Shown: piece after piece, positions 43,082 through 51,533 of the stretch | How the letters are laid out: the number at the start of each line of letters is the position of its first letter | Position numbering within the stretch: position 1 is the first letter of the stretch | Assembly: GCA_021769425.1 (NCBI GenBank) | Contig: JAETSX010000017.1 | Span: 1-64,000 of the forward strand | Length of the DNA stretch: 64,000 bases | Reading direction: 5' to 3' | Source of the DNA: Eubacterium sp. | GTDB taxonomy: Bacteria > Bacillota > Clostridia > Lachnospirales > Lachnospiraceae | Program-made: the position numbers and the translations under genes | The notes under the pieces: model-generated | Seen by the model: the letters and a program-made list of their open reading frames with translations, nothing else | What the model was told of the DNA's origin: nothing | Database searches by the model: none

Positions 43082-44308
43082 ATGGAAACAAGGAGACCGG
43101 AGAATGCACAGGTAGCATCCGTTATTGTGGAATTTAAGGACAGGGGATGCAGGGATGACGTGCTGAAACTTGCAAAAGAGGATTTGGAGCTTGGCTATCC
43201 AAAGGAACTTGTTGCATTGTATGCGGAGTCAGGATGGCAGATGGACCGTAGCAGGAAGTTTTCTTCCATCATGCGGGCAAATAGTGACGGGGATTTACTG
43301 CAACTGCTGGCTGAGGGAGGACTCAATCCCTACCAGATGCAGCTGCTGGCAAATTATTATGAGAAAGGCGTGTCTGTGGCACAGTTAAAGGATGTGGGTG
43401 CAAAGAACCTGACCGCCTATGACATGGAGCAGGCATTGAAACTGGTATGTCAGGCGAACCGGGAGACAGATGCCGCACAGGGAAGGGAGAGCCCGGTAAC
43501 AGAAATTTCACAGGGGAAGATTGCTGCCATGACGGAGGCACTCAGACAGCGGGAAAAAGAATTGGAGGAGCAGCAGGAAACCAATAACAGGCAGGCATCA
43601 GAGAATGCAAAATTACGCATAAAAGCTGAAAGTCTGGAAAAGCAGGTAAAGGAACTGGAACAGGAGAGAACCGGCTATGACAGCGAAAAGCGTTCCATTT
43701 TAGAGGAACGGGACCGTCTTTATCAGCAGAGCCAGACACTTATGAAAGAAAAAGGACAGTTAATTGCAGACCTTGAGGAAGTCCAAAAAGAAAAAGATGG
43801 GATGGAACAGCGGTTAAAAGAAATGGAAAACAAGGCTTTGGAAAAGACGGCAGGTCCACAAAGGGCGGCAGCACAGCAAGCCGCAGGGGAACAGCAGGCA
43901 GCAGGGCAGCAGGAGGCATCCGGTGTGAAGAAAGCGGCAGCAAATCGGCAGGGAGCAGAGTCCCAGGATATTAACTCCGAGAATTTTACCGGGCATGATA
44001 TTCTTGCTGCCATAAGGGGCAGGAACGGGGAAAGACATTTTGTCCCGGTGGAGAGGATGGCACGCAGAAAACCGGACGGCCTGAAAGCCTTTGCGGAAAA
44101 GATTTTCGGCAGGGGCAGGCAGGATTCCGGGCTGATAAGGCAGCTTACAGGAAAAGGACTGAACCCGGCACAGATGGAACAGGTTAGGATGGCGGTACAG
44201 GCAGGGCTTACGGAACAGGAAGTGAATGACCTGATTGACAGCGGTTTCAGTGCGGAGGAGATGGCGCAGGCAGTCGAGATTGTGGTTGCAGAGAAAGCAT
44301 ACCAATAA
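43082..44308 (+). CDS. coiled-coil ICE protein of unknown function
   Basis: The 408-residue protein has an N-terminal helical repeat region (GCRDDVLKLAKEDLELGYPK, GGLNPYQMQLLANYYEKGVS), a long coiled coil (about 150-250) and a Gln/Ala-rich linker. A C-terminal copy of the helical motif follows (GKGLNPAQMEQVRMAVQAGL, then AEEMAQAVEIV). The repeated LNPxQM motifs at both ends suggest duplicated short helical domains. No catalytic motif is visible. It lies between relaxase and PcfB genes and may serve DNA processing or coupling. ATG 43061 is an alternative start without a site. Confidence 0.65.
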   Translation: METRRPENAQVASVIVEFKDRGCRDDVLKLAKEDLELGYPKELVALYAESGWQMDRSRKFSSIMRANSDGDLLQLLAEGGLNPYQMQLLANYYEKGVSVAQLKDVGAKNLTAYDMEQALKLVCQANRETDAAQGRESPVTEISQGKIAAMTEALRQREKELEEQQETNNRQASENAKLRIKAESLEKQVKELEQERTGYDSEKRSILEERDRLYQQSQTLMKEKGQLIADLEEVQKEKDGMEQRLKEMENKALEKTAGPQRAAAQQAAGEQQAAGQQEASGVKKAAANRQGAESQDINSENFTGHDILAAIRGRNGERHFVPVERMARRKPDGLKAFAEKIFGRGRQDSGLIRQLTGKGLNPAQMEQVRMAVQAGLTEQEVNDLIDSGFSAEEMAQAVEIVVAEKAYQ

Positions 44309-44340
44309 TAAAAGGATTTCATAGAGTTTGGAGGTAAAAA

Positions 44341-45462
44341 ATGTCAGAGATAGCAGATGCAGTACAGATTATCCGTGTCACCTATGACGGGATAGAGATA
44401 GCAATGAAGATGGGCAGCGCCTCCATCCATTCCATGCAGAAAGCGCTGGATTTGATTGTGGGGCTGCTGGAGCATGAGAAGGAAATGGGAAAGACAAACC
44501 TGAAGGGGCTGCTGGCAAAGGGCGGCGACATACAGGTGCTTTCCTTTGCGGATGAGGATTTGAAGAAGTTCCGGAAACTGGCAAAGAAATACGGGATTCT
44601 GTATTCGGAGATGCCGGATGCGGACCGGAATGACGGGCTGACGGAAGTAATGTTCCATTCCGAGGCGGCGCCGAGGATACGGATGATGTCACAGAAGTTA
44701 CAGGACGGCAGGGTATTCAACATGGATGAATACTTAAAAAGCGGAAATGAGGAAAAGCTGAACCAGTTACTGCGGTATCTGGAGAATGAAAAAAAGGGAA
44801 AAAACGGCAGAACCCCACGGAAACTCCATGCGGATGAGACTACTCGGGCAGATAATGCCATTGATGGGCTGATACAAAAAGTCGGGCATTATGCTGTGGA
44901 GAAGAAGTCAGTCAGCGTGGAGGCGGTAAAGGCAGACCTGCAGGTGGGGGCAGACGAGGCAAAAAAGGCAATCGGGCAGCTTGCGAAAATTGGTGTCCTT
45001 GACCGGGCGGATGAGGCGGGCAATTATCGTGTCATCATGGAACGAGAGGCGTTTGACAGGCGAATCAGTCGGTATCAGGAATTAAACAGCCGCATGAGGC
45101 AGATAGCGGCATCGAAAAACACTTCACTGCTTGACATTACCATCACAAAAAAGCTGATTACACAGGAGAATGAGCGTGCCGTAAAGACAAGGGTGCCGGG
45201 AATGTACGGACCAAGCGAGGGGTATATCTGGATAAATAAGGCGGACATTATGGAAATCCATAACGGAAAGACGTTGCTTACCTATCTGGATAAGAATAAG
45301 GAGTATAAGATATACTCCGCAGACAACCGGGTACTCCGTACTATCAAAGGGGAAGAACTTTACAGCGGGCATTATGACCGGGTGGAGGCGGCAGTAAGGC
45401 AGCGCTATAAGGCAGCAAAGCCACAAATGGCAAAAACCGTGGAAAGGACGAGGAGGAGATAA
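44341..45462 (+). CDS. PcfB/DUF3801-family conjugation protein
   Basis: The 373-residue protein has the DUF3801 N-terminal domain (about 1-130, with ALDLIVGLLEHEKEM and KKFRKLAKKYGILYSEMPD). A basic central stretch and a winged-helix-like segment (SVEAVKADLQVGADEAKKAI) follow. In enterococcal pheromone plasmids PcfB is a relaxosome/coupling accessory factor, and here it directly precedes the VirD4-type gene with a 2-bp gap. The site GGAGG sits before ATG 44341. Confidence 0.8.
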   Translation: MSEIADAVQIIRVTYDGIEIAMKMGSASIHSMQKALDLIVGLLEHEKEMGKTNLKGLLAKGGDIQVLSFADEDLKKFRKLAKKYGILYSEMPDADRNDGLTEVMFHSEAAPRIRMMSQKLQDGRVFNMDEYLKSGNEEKLNQLLRYLENEKKGKNGRTPRKLHADETTRADNAIDGLIQKVGHYAVEKKSVSVEAVKADLQVGADEAKKAIGQLAKIGVLDRADEAGNYRVIMEREAFDRRISRYQELNSRMRQIAASKNTSLLDITITKKLITQENERAVKTRVPGMYGPSEGYIWINKADIMEIHNGKTLLTYLDKNKEYKIYSADNRVLRTIKGEELYSGHYDRVEAAVRQRYKAAKPQMAKTVERTRRR

Positions 45463-45464
45463 CC

Positions 45465-47735
45465 ATGCAGACAACAAAAAAGAAACCAAATATCATACTG
45501 ATTGTGCTGGGCGCCCTTGCCTCTGCCTTTTTGGGGTATCTTTTGGCAGGGGCATGGAGGGAGGGGATAGAGTTTAACGAGTTTCTGGACCGTTTTACAG
45601 TCGTCTGCTCCTATCCCCTGCATGATTATTATAATGAATTTACTTTCCGCATGATTGGCCATACGCTGCTGGTGTATGCGGTGGTAATCGTGATGTACTA
45701 TACAAGCCAGAGGAACCTCATGCCGGGGAAAGAGTATGGTACATCCAAACTGGCGGATATAAAGCAGGTCAACCGTTTTCTGTCAGACAAGGATGAGGGC
45801 AGGAACCGCATTTTGAGCCAGAATGTCCGCATGAGCCTTGACACAAGGCACACAAAACTCAATAACAATGTCCTTATTATTGGTGGTTCCGGTGCGGGAA
45901 AGACATTCTATGAGGTAAAGCCCAATTTAATGCAGATGAACACATCTTTTATTTTGACCGATCCGAAAGGGGAGCTGCTGCGCAGTGAGGGGGAAATGCT
46001 AAAGAATAACGGCTACAACGTGAAAGTCATTAACCTTCTGGAAATGGCAAAATCGGACTGTTACAATCCCTTTGCCTATATCCGGGAGGAAACGGACGTA
46101 GTTAAACTGATAACGAATATCATGAGCAACACTACGCCCAAAGGCTCTAACCCCTCCGATCCGTTCTGGGAGAAGGCGGAAGGGCTCTTTTTACAGGCTC
46201 TTTTCTATTATGTGTGGCTGGAAGAAAAGCCTTCAAAGAGGAATTTTGCCTCGGTGCTGAAACTGATGGCGGAGGCGGAAGTTACGGAAAAGGGCAAGCC
46301 TTCCATGCTGGACACAAGGATGAAGTTTCTGGAGACGACAAGCCCGTTGAAAGATAACCACCCAGCGGTCAAACAGTATAATAAATGTATGCGCGGTGCC
46401 GGGGACACGGTGCGTTCCATCATTATAAGCGCCAACTCCCGTCTGGCAACTTTGGAAAACAAACAGGTCCTGCGTATGCTGTCAAGGGATGAGTTAAACC
46501 TTGCGGAGCTTGGGATTGGCGTCAACGGGGACGGAAAGACAAAAACGGCATTGTTCTGTGTGATACCAGATTCCGACAAGTCCTATAACTATATCATCGG
46601 AATGCTCTACACGCAGATATTTCAGGAACTGTACTATCAGGCGGATTTTAACTGCGGGGGCAGGCTGCCGGTGCATGTTACTTTTATGCTGGATGAGTTC
46701 AGCAATGTGGCGTTGCCGGATGATTACTGTTCGCTGCTATCCACCATGCGCAGCAGGGAGATTTCCAGTGTGATTATCATCCAGAACCTGGCACAGATAA
46801 AGGCTTTGTTTAAGGATACATGGGAAACAATTCCGGGGAATTGCGACAGTTTAGTTTATCTTGGCGGCAACGAGCAAAGTACCCATGAGTACATCTCAAA
46901 GCTGCTTGGCAAGGCGACCATTGACAAAAAATCAAGCGGCGAGACAAGGGGGCGGCAGGGAAGTTCCTCAAGGAATTATGACGTCCTCGGCAGGGAGATT
47001 ATGACACCCGACGAGGTCAGGAAAATGGACAATAAAAAATGCCTTATCTTTATCCGTGGTTTCGATCCGATACTGGATAGTAAATATAATCCGTTCAAAC
47101 ATCCGGTATTTGCCCAGACCGCAGACGGGGAGGGAATGCCTTATGAGCATGAGCCGGCAGCAGAGGGGGAGAGTGCGGAACCGGGCTTTACCATTTTGAA
47201 CAAGAAGTCTCTTGTTTACTATGAGGGACTGAAAGAAAAGGGGGAGCCGGTTTATATCGACACAATCCCTTATGAGGACTTTATGCTGCTGGGGCAGGTG
47301 GACATGGAGAAACGGTTTATTGATTTGGACGAGCAGGAGCAGAGGGAACGGCTAAATGGGGAAATGGAGCCGGGGCTGGAATTGGAATATGCTTTTGATA
47401 TGGAAGATGAAACGGCGGATTCGTCAGGAGAAAATGCCGGAATGCTGGAATCCTTTGTAATAGGGGAGTCAGGGACAGCAGTACCACTTGTGACAGGAAA
47501 TATCCAAAAACCAGAGATGGCATTGAAAAGCTGGGCAGAAAAGCCGCATGAGGGAAAGGAGGATAAAGAAGATTCCATTTCTTACCGTATGTTCCACTGG
47601 AAATTTAGCGTGGAGCAAAAAGAGGAAGTAAAACGGGCAATGGCTGTCCGTGTGCCAAAGGATGTGATACTGTCGTATTTTTACCCGGAAACTTCGGTGG
47701 TGCGGATGATGGAGATACGCAGGAGGTATGAATAA
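45465..47735 (+). CDS. VirD4/TraG-type conjugative coupling ATPase
   Basis: The 756-residue protein has two N-terminal membrane segments (about 8-30 and 65-85), Walker A GGSGAGKTFYEVKP (about 142-155), Walker B TFMLDEFSNVALPD (near 406) and the VirD4/TraG motif ILTDPKGELLRSEGEML. It is the hexameric pump linking relaxosome to channel. The C-terminal about 150 residues are acidic and variable, probably the substrate-recognition tail. The start follows GAGGAGGAG. It closes the mobilisation operon, after which two cargo genes interrupt the transfer genes. Confidence 0.93.
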   Translation: MQTTKKKPNIILIVLGALASAFLGYLLAGAWREGIEFNEFLDRFTVVCSYPLHDYYNEFTFRMIGHTLLVYAVVIVMYYTSQRNLMPGKEYGTSKLADIKQVNRFLSDKDEGRNRILSQNVRMSLDTRHTKLNNNVLIIGGSGAGKTFYEVKPNLMQMNTSFILTDPKGELLRSEGEMLKNNGYNVKVINLLEMAKSDCYNPFAYIREETDVVKLITNIMSNTTPKGSNPSDPFWEKAEGLFLQALFYYVWLEEKPSKRNFASVLKLMAEAEVTEKGKPSMLDTRMKFLETTSPLKDNHPAVKQYNKCMRGAGDTVRSIIISANSRLATLENKQVLRMLSRDELNLAELGIGVNGDGKTKTALFCVIPDSDKSYNYIIGMLYTQIFQELYYQADFNCGGRLPVHVTFMLDEFSNVALPDDYCSLLSTMRSREISSVIIIQNLAQIKALFKDTWETIPGNCDSLVYLGGNEQSTHEYISKLLGKATIDKKSSGETRGRQGSSSRNYDVLGREIMTPDEVRKMDNKKCLIFIRGFDPILDSKYNPFKHPVFAQTADGEGMPYEHEPAAEGESAEPGFTILNKKSLVYYEGLKEKGEPVYIDTIPYEDFMLLGQVDMEKRFIDLDEQEQRERLNGEMEPGLELEYAFDMEDETADSSGENAGMLESFVIGESGTAVPLVTGNIQKPEMALKSWAEKPHEGKEDKEDSISYRMFHWKFSVEQKEEVKRAMAVRVPKDVILSYFYPETSVVRMMEIRRRYE

Positions 47736-47748
47736 TTCTGACTGGCAG

Positions 47749-47778
47749 TTGTGTATTAGCGCATGTGCGTGTTACAAT
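47749..47778 (+). promoter_or_regulatory. putative promoter of the fluoride-exporter cargo gene
   Basis: TTGTGT (47749-47754), 18 bp, TACAAT (47773-47778), about 30 bp before crcB. It suggests the cargo has its own promoter. No fluoride riboswitch consensus is visible in the 72-bp gap. Confidence 0.5.
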
Positions 47779-47807
47779 ATATTCAATACTATCAGGAGGA
47801 AAAAAGA

Positions 47808-48173
47808 ATGGGCTTTTTATGGGTTGCATTAGGCGGTGCAGTTGGTGCAATGGGAAGATATGCGATAAGTTTAATTCCCACAAAAGCTACATTTCCGTTT
47901 CTAACACTTGTCACAAATATAATAGGTGCAATATTAATTGGATTTGTAGTCGGAGTCGTCAGTACAGGGGAAGATGTATCACAAAACAGTATTCTGTTTT
48001 GGAAGACAGGCATTTGTGGCGGGTTTACAACTTTTTCCACGTTTTCACTGGAGGCATACAAGTTGTTTGAAGATAAATTATATATGCAGGGTGGATTGTA
48101 TGTTGCTTTAAGTGTGATATGCTGTATATTGGGAGTTCTGTGTGGTAAGAAACTGGCATTATTATTAAAATAG
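47808..48173 (+). CDS. crcB: CrcB/FluC fluoride ion exporter
   Basis: The 121-residue protein has four membrane helices and the family motifs GGAVGAMGRYA (N-terminal), TNIIGAILIG with pore Asn, and GICGGFTTFSTFSLEA with the Na-binding and phenylalanine-box region. Dual-topology Fluc proteins export fluoride as a homodimer, so a single gene suffices. It starts after AGGAGG, has a promoter-like sequence upstream, and lies between the coupling-protein gene and the T4SS genes, so it is likely cargo. Confidence 0.9.
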   Translation: MGFLWVALGGAVGAMGRYAISLIPTKATFPFLTLVTNIIGAILIGFVVGVVSTGEDVSQNSILFWKTGICGGFTTFSTFSLEAYKLFEDKLYMQGGLYVALSVICCILGVLCGKKLALLLK

Positions 48174-48239
48174 GTGAAACAGGTTAAAAGGTACAACAAT
48201 TTCTTTTCCTGTCGGACTAAAAATATGGAGGTGGCAGCA

Positions 48240-48822
48240 GTGAAGAAAATTCTTGTGGTACAGGGAGGCGGCAGGCCAAAAGGGAATACGGCACAGCTTG
48301 TCAGCCATTTTGTAAAAGGGGCAGAAGAAAGCGGGCATTCAGTTGAAGTCATTTCATTGGTAAAGAATGAAGTCAAAGGGTGTCTTGGCTGTAATGTCTG
48401 CCGATATGGGAAACCATGTGCAGAAAGACGCTTTTAACGATATTGTTCCCAAAATAAAAGAGGCGGACTGTATTGTCTTTGCCTCACCATTGTATTTTTG
48501 GACGGTATCCTCCCGGATAAAGGCTTTTATTGAAAGGTTTTACTGTATCGCAGAGGAAGATGCCAACCCGCCATTGGGCAGATATGAAAGGTATCCGGTT
48601 AAGGACTGTGCTTTGCTTATGACTTCAGCAGACGATTTCTTCTGGACTTTTGAGCAGGCGGTTTCCTATTACCAGTTCACAATGGTAAATTATATCGGGT
48701 TTACGGACAGGGGAATGCTGCTTGCGGGTGGATGCGGCGACACGAACGGCAGACCACAGATTGACAAAACAAGCCATTTGCGGGAGGCTTATGAATTTGG
48801 AAAGAGAATTTATTCAGAGTAA
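48240..48822 (+). pseudogene. NADPH-dependent FMN reductase/flavodoxin-like gene, frameshifted
   Basis: From GTG 48240 (site GGAGG, 8-bp spacing) the frame gives KKILVVQGGGRPKGNTAQLV and the Cys motif KGCLGCNVCRYGKPC, then leaves the family. The rest (VQKDAFNDIVPKIKEADCIVFASPLYFWTVSSRIKAF and on) is in the next frame to 48822. Loss of two bases in a TGTG run near 48418 would explain it. The intact protein would be an iron-sulfur or FMN flavoprotein of about 190 residues. A sequencing slip cannot be excluded. Confidence 0.8.
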
Positions 48823-48869
48823 TATTTTTTGTTCATAGCATTTTGGCACAAATGAAAATAAGAAACATG

Positions 48870-48904
48870 ACATCAGCCATTTACATTAGGTTGGTGTTTT
48901 TTTG
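48870..48904 (+). terminator. terminator after the cargo block
   Basis: Arms 48870-48878 and 48889-48897 pair over 9 positions with two G-U pairs, 10-nt loop, followed by T-rich sequence. It separates the cargo genes from the T4SS operon. Confidence 0.65.
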
Positions 48905-48940
48905 TTTCCGAACAGGAAAGGGGTGGTTAAAGCATAACGT

Positions 48941-49082
48941 ACCGGGGAAAACCCGGTTTCACCTGACAGCGGGAATATTCATATTCCCGAAAAGATATAG
49001 GGTAGCAGATGTGGATGGACTTGTTTCATCGGCGGAGATAAAAGCCGTGGATGGAAGAAGTCTGTCCGCATTTTTATCTCCG
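48941..49082 (+). promoter_or_regulatory. structured leader with three hairpins upstream of the pilin gene
   Basis: Three inverted repeats follow in series. ACCGGG/CCCGGT (48941-48946 with 48952-48957, loop GAAAA) is first. A perfect 8-bp stem (48970-48977 with 48982-48989, loop TTCA) is second. Long 11-bp arms (49033-49043 with 49072-49082) are third, with a T6 run at about 49087 after them, so the last could be an attenuator-type terminator just before the pilin gene at 49111. No known riboswitch was recognised. Confidence 0.55.
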
Positions 49083-49110
49083 TAAATTTTTTAAGGAAAA
49101 GGAGATAGCA

Positions 49111-49464
49111 ATGATGAGAAACAACACAGGTAAGAAAAAACAAAACAAGATTGCCGATTTTTGCAAAAGGGTTCTGGTTCCGTCCTTTGCTGGGGCGGCA
49201 TATGCCATGTCACAGATGACAGCAACGGTTTTTGCGGCAGGGGGAGACACCAGTGCCGTCACAAAGCCGCTTGACAATTTAAAGACGTTAGTGATTGCAG
49301 TGATAGGGGCGGTGGGTGTGATTATCCTTGCAAAGAATGTGATGGAGTTTGCACAGGCATATCAGCAGCAGGATTCTTCCGCCATGAACTCAGCACTGAA
49401 AGGGATTGTGGCTGGTGCCATGATGGCAGGGATTTCCTCCGTGCTGACATTCCTGGGCTTTTAG
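49111..49464 (+). CDS. VirB2/TrbC-like (Maff2-type) small membrane protein, putative pilin
   Basis: The 117-residue protein has an N-terminal basic stretch, a first hydrophobic segment ending TATVFAAGG (possible signal cut after FAA), then two membrane helices (LVIAVIGAVGVIILAKNVM, and GIVAGAMMAGISSVLTFLGF) joined by a short polar loop. This topology is that of VirB2/TrbC pilins and of the Maff2 proteins found at this spot in Firmicutes elements. ATG 49111 follows AAGGAG. It opens the T4SS operon. Confidence 0.75.
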   Translation: MMRNNTGKKKQNKIADFCKRVLVPSFAGAAYAMSQMTATVFAAGGDTSAVTKPLDNLKTLVIAVIGAVGVIILAKNVMEFAQAYQQQDSSAMNSALKGIVAGAMMAGISSVLTFLGF

Positions 49465-49490
49465 GAAAAGCGGAAATGAGGTGATTTGAG

Positions 49491-50333
49491 ATGGATATTT
49501 TTAAGCTGGGTGACAAAATCCTTGCCCTGCTGGAAACAGTGTTTGGGTTCTGGAATAATCAGATTTCCCTTATCTTTGACCTGCTGGGGCAGTCCCCCGA
49601 TGCATTTAAGGGAGGCGGGCCGTGGAATGTCATAGCCGGCATTGAGCCGATTTTTGTGGCGGTGGGTTCTTCCCTTGTAGTGCTGTTTTTCGTGATAGGG
49701 TTCTGTTCGGAAAGCGTTGACATCCGGGAGGAAATGCGGTTTGAGGTTATCCTGCGTATCCTGATACGGCTGGGGATTGCAGAGTATATGGTGGCAAATA
49801 ATGTAACAATTATGAAAGTCGTTTTTACCTCAGTTGGAAATCTGGTAGGGTTGCTTGGCGCTGGAAATCGGACGGAACTGAAAATTGCAGAGGAGCAGGC
49901 GGAGGTCATTAAAAATTTAGGGTTTGGGGAGAGCCTGATTATGCTGATACTGGCAGCGTTATTGTCGCTGGTTGTGATAATCTGCGGTTTTTTCCTGCTC
50001 TACACGGTGTATTTTCGTTTTTTGAAACTGCTGATTATTGTGCCGCTTGGTTCGATTGCCTACTCGACCATGAGTGGAAACAGGATGGTGGCACACACAG
50101 CCGTCACTTACAGCAAGTATTTCCTGTCTGTTGTGTTTGAGGCGGTTACAATGGTGCTGGCGATTGTCGTCTGCAATGCCTTTATCAATGCGGGCCTGCC
50201 GTCCTTTACGGGGGATTATTCGGATTGGGCAAAAACCTTGGTTTATCTTTGCGAGATGACATTTACAATTGCATTGACTGTGGGAAGTGTCAAGGGAGCA
50301 CAGAGCCTTACCAGTAAGGCGTTAGGACTGTAG
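49491..50333 (+). CDS. VirB6/TrbL-like polytopic transfer protein (CD1112 type)
   Basis: The 280-residue protein contains about six membrane helices, with two close together in SLVVLFFVIGFCSESVDIRE and RFLKLLIIVPLGSIAYSTMSGNRM, and the conserved C-terminus GSVKGAQSLTSKALGL. It fits the VirB6-like component of Gram-positive type IV secretion, forming the inner channel. The site GAGGTGATTTGAG precedes ATG 49491. It lies directly after the pilin gene. Confidence 0.85.
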   Translation: MDIFKLGDKILALLETVFGFWNNQISLIFDLLGQSPDAFKGGGPWNVIAGIEPIFVAVGSSLVVLFFVIGFCSESVDIREEMRFEVILRILIRLGIAEYMVANNVTIMKVVFTSVGNLVGLLGAGNRTELKIAEEQAEVIKNLGFGESLIMLILAALLSLVVIICGFFLLYTVYFRFLKLLIIVPLGSIAYSTMSGNRMVAHTAVTYSKYFLSVVFEAVTMVLAIVVCNAFINAGLPSFTGDYSDWAKTLVYLCEMTFTIALTVGSVKGAQSLTSKALGL

Positions 50334-50349
50334 AAAGGGGGAAATTTTT

Positions 50350-50955
50350 TTGAATATCAGGAAGGTTACAACGGAAGATTTGCGGTGCATGGAGGATAAG
50401 GAGGGACTTATCCTGCAGGGATGCGGAGGGGAACTGAAAGAGTGGGTGGATGGAATCAACCAGATGCTCACGGAGGAAGGAATTTTATTGGAGGGGGCAA
50501 AATTTCAGGATATTTTTGTGTTTGAGCATGACGGGCTGACCTGTATTCTGTATCCATTTGAAGATGTAAAGCTGGCTATGGGGAAACTTGCCGTGTGGCG
50601 GCTGCAGACGTATGAAAATTTTGGCGGCACATGGTTCTCTGACTATGTGCCGAACCGTTTAGGCGGTTTCAAAAAAGAATCCATGGCAAAACCGGACTGT
50701 GCCCTGATTGGGGAAAATGGCAACATTTTCAATCTGGCGGGGATTGCCGCCGGAACGCTCAGAGAGCATGGCATGAAGGAACAGGCGGAGGAAATGAAAG
50801 GCCGTATCTGTTCCTCACACAGCTATGAGGAAGCACTCTGTATCATTGGCGAGTACGTCAATATCACATCCGGGGATGGGCAGGAGCTTGTGGATATGGA
50901 AAGGGAACAGGAAACAAGGCATGAGGAAACGGAGAAGAAAGAGAGGGGGAGATAA
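50350..50955 (+). CDS. T4SS-operon protein of unknown function
   Basis: The 201-residue protein starts at TTG 50350 (site AAAGGGGGA) and reads MNIRKVTTEDLRCMEDKEGL. It is soluble, acidic, with a Trp-rich middle (GGTWFSDYVPNRLGG) and a charged C-terminal tail. A family is seen at this place in related elements but no function can be assigned. Its position between VirB6 and PrgI genes, with a 2-bp gap to the latter, makes a role in the channel or its regulation plausible. Confidence 0.65.
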   Translation: MNIRKVTTEDLRCMEDKEGLILQGCGGELKEWVDGINQMLTEEGILLEGAKFQDIFVFEHDGLTCILYPFEDVKLAMGKLAVWRLQTYENFGGTWFSDYVPNRLGGFKKESMAKPDCALIGENGNIFNLAGIAAGTLREHGMKEQAEEMKGRICSSHSYEEALCIIGEYVNITSGDGQELVDMEREQETRHEETEKKERGR

Positions 50956-50957
50956 CG

Positions 50958-51476
50958 GTGGTAATCGAAATCAATAAAAACATTGACAATTACAAAGAGT
51001 CTGTGGTGCTGGGATTGTCTGCAAGGCAGCTTGTGTATTCTGTTTTATCTGTGGTCGTTGGTGGCGGTATTGTGCTGCTCTTGTATCATCATGTGGGGCT
51101 GACCGTCAGTGCCTATATTGCAATCCCTGTGGTTGCTCCCATCGCCATGACAGGTTTTTATTCTTATCATGGCATGACATTTATGGAGATGATGAAATTA
51201 AAGCTGTACTTTGCATTTGTCAACCGCACTTACACCTATGTATCGACAGAGGGGGAGGATGCGGTCCGGCAGTTTCGGCAGGAGGAAATGCAGGGGCAGC
51301 AGAAAAAGAAGAACAAGGCCGGCAGCGGCAAGAGTATGGAAAAGAATGAAACAGACAGTGGCTTTGATAAAGCAGACTCTGATAAAGTCCGAAAAAAGAT
51401 GTTCCGTATGCTTGCCATAACCGTCTTATTAATCATTCTATTTGCTGCATTTGCGGTCTGGTACAAGTACAGATAA
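50958..51476 (+). CDS. PrgI-family T4SS membrane protein
   Basis: The 172-residue protein has two adjacent membrane helices (about 25-75) and the PrgI core MVIEINKNIDNYKESVVLGL with GFYSYHGMTFMEMMKLKL. A charged linker and a third C-terminal membrane helix follow (LAITVLLIILFAAFAVWY). PrgI replaces VirB3 in Gram-positive conjugation systems. The start is GTG 50958 with GAGGGGGA upstream. Normally VirB4 follows at once; here a DNA methyltransferase gene has been inserted between them. Confidence 0.87.
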   Translation: MVIEINKNIDNYKESVVLGLSARQLVYSVLSVVVGGGIVLLLYHHVGLTVSAYIAIPVVAPIAMTGFYSYHGMTFMEMMKLKLYFAFVNRTYTYVSTEGEDAVRQFRQEEMQGQQKKKNKAGSGKSMEKNETDSGFDKADSDKVRKKMFRMLAITVLLIILFAAFAVWYKYR

Positions 51477-51533
51477 GGAAAAAAGAATAGACAGCAGTCA
51501 GGGCATTTTCCGCCGGGGAGGTGTCTTTTTTGT

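Noticed and set aside
47736-47807. Fluoride (crcB) riboswitch ahead of the fluoride exporter
   Set aside because: The 72-bp gap holds a promoter-like sequence and the ribosome site and no conserved crcB-motif core. There is too little room for the aptamer plus expression platform.
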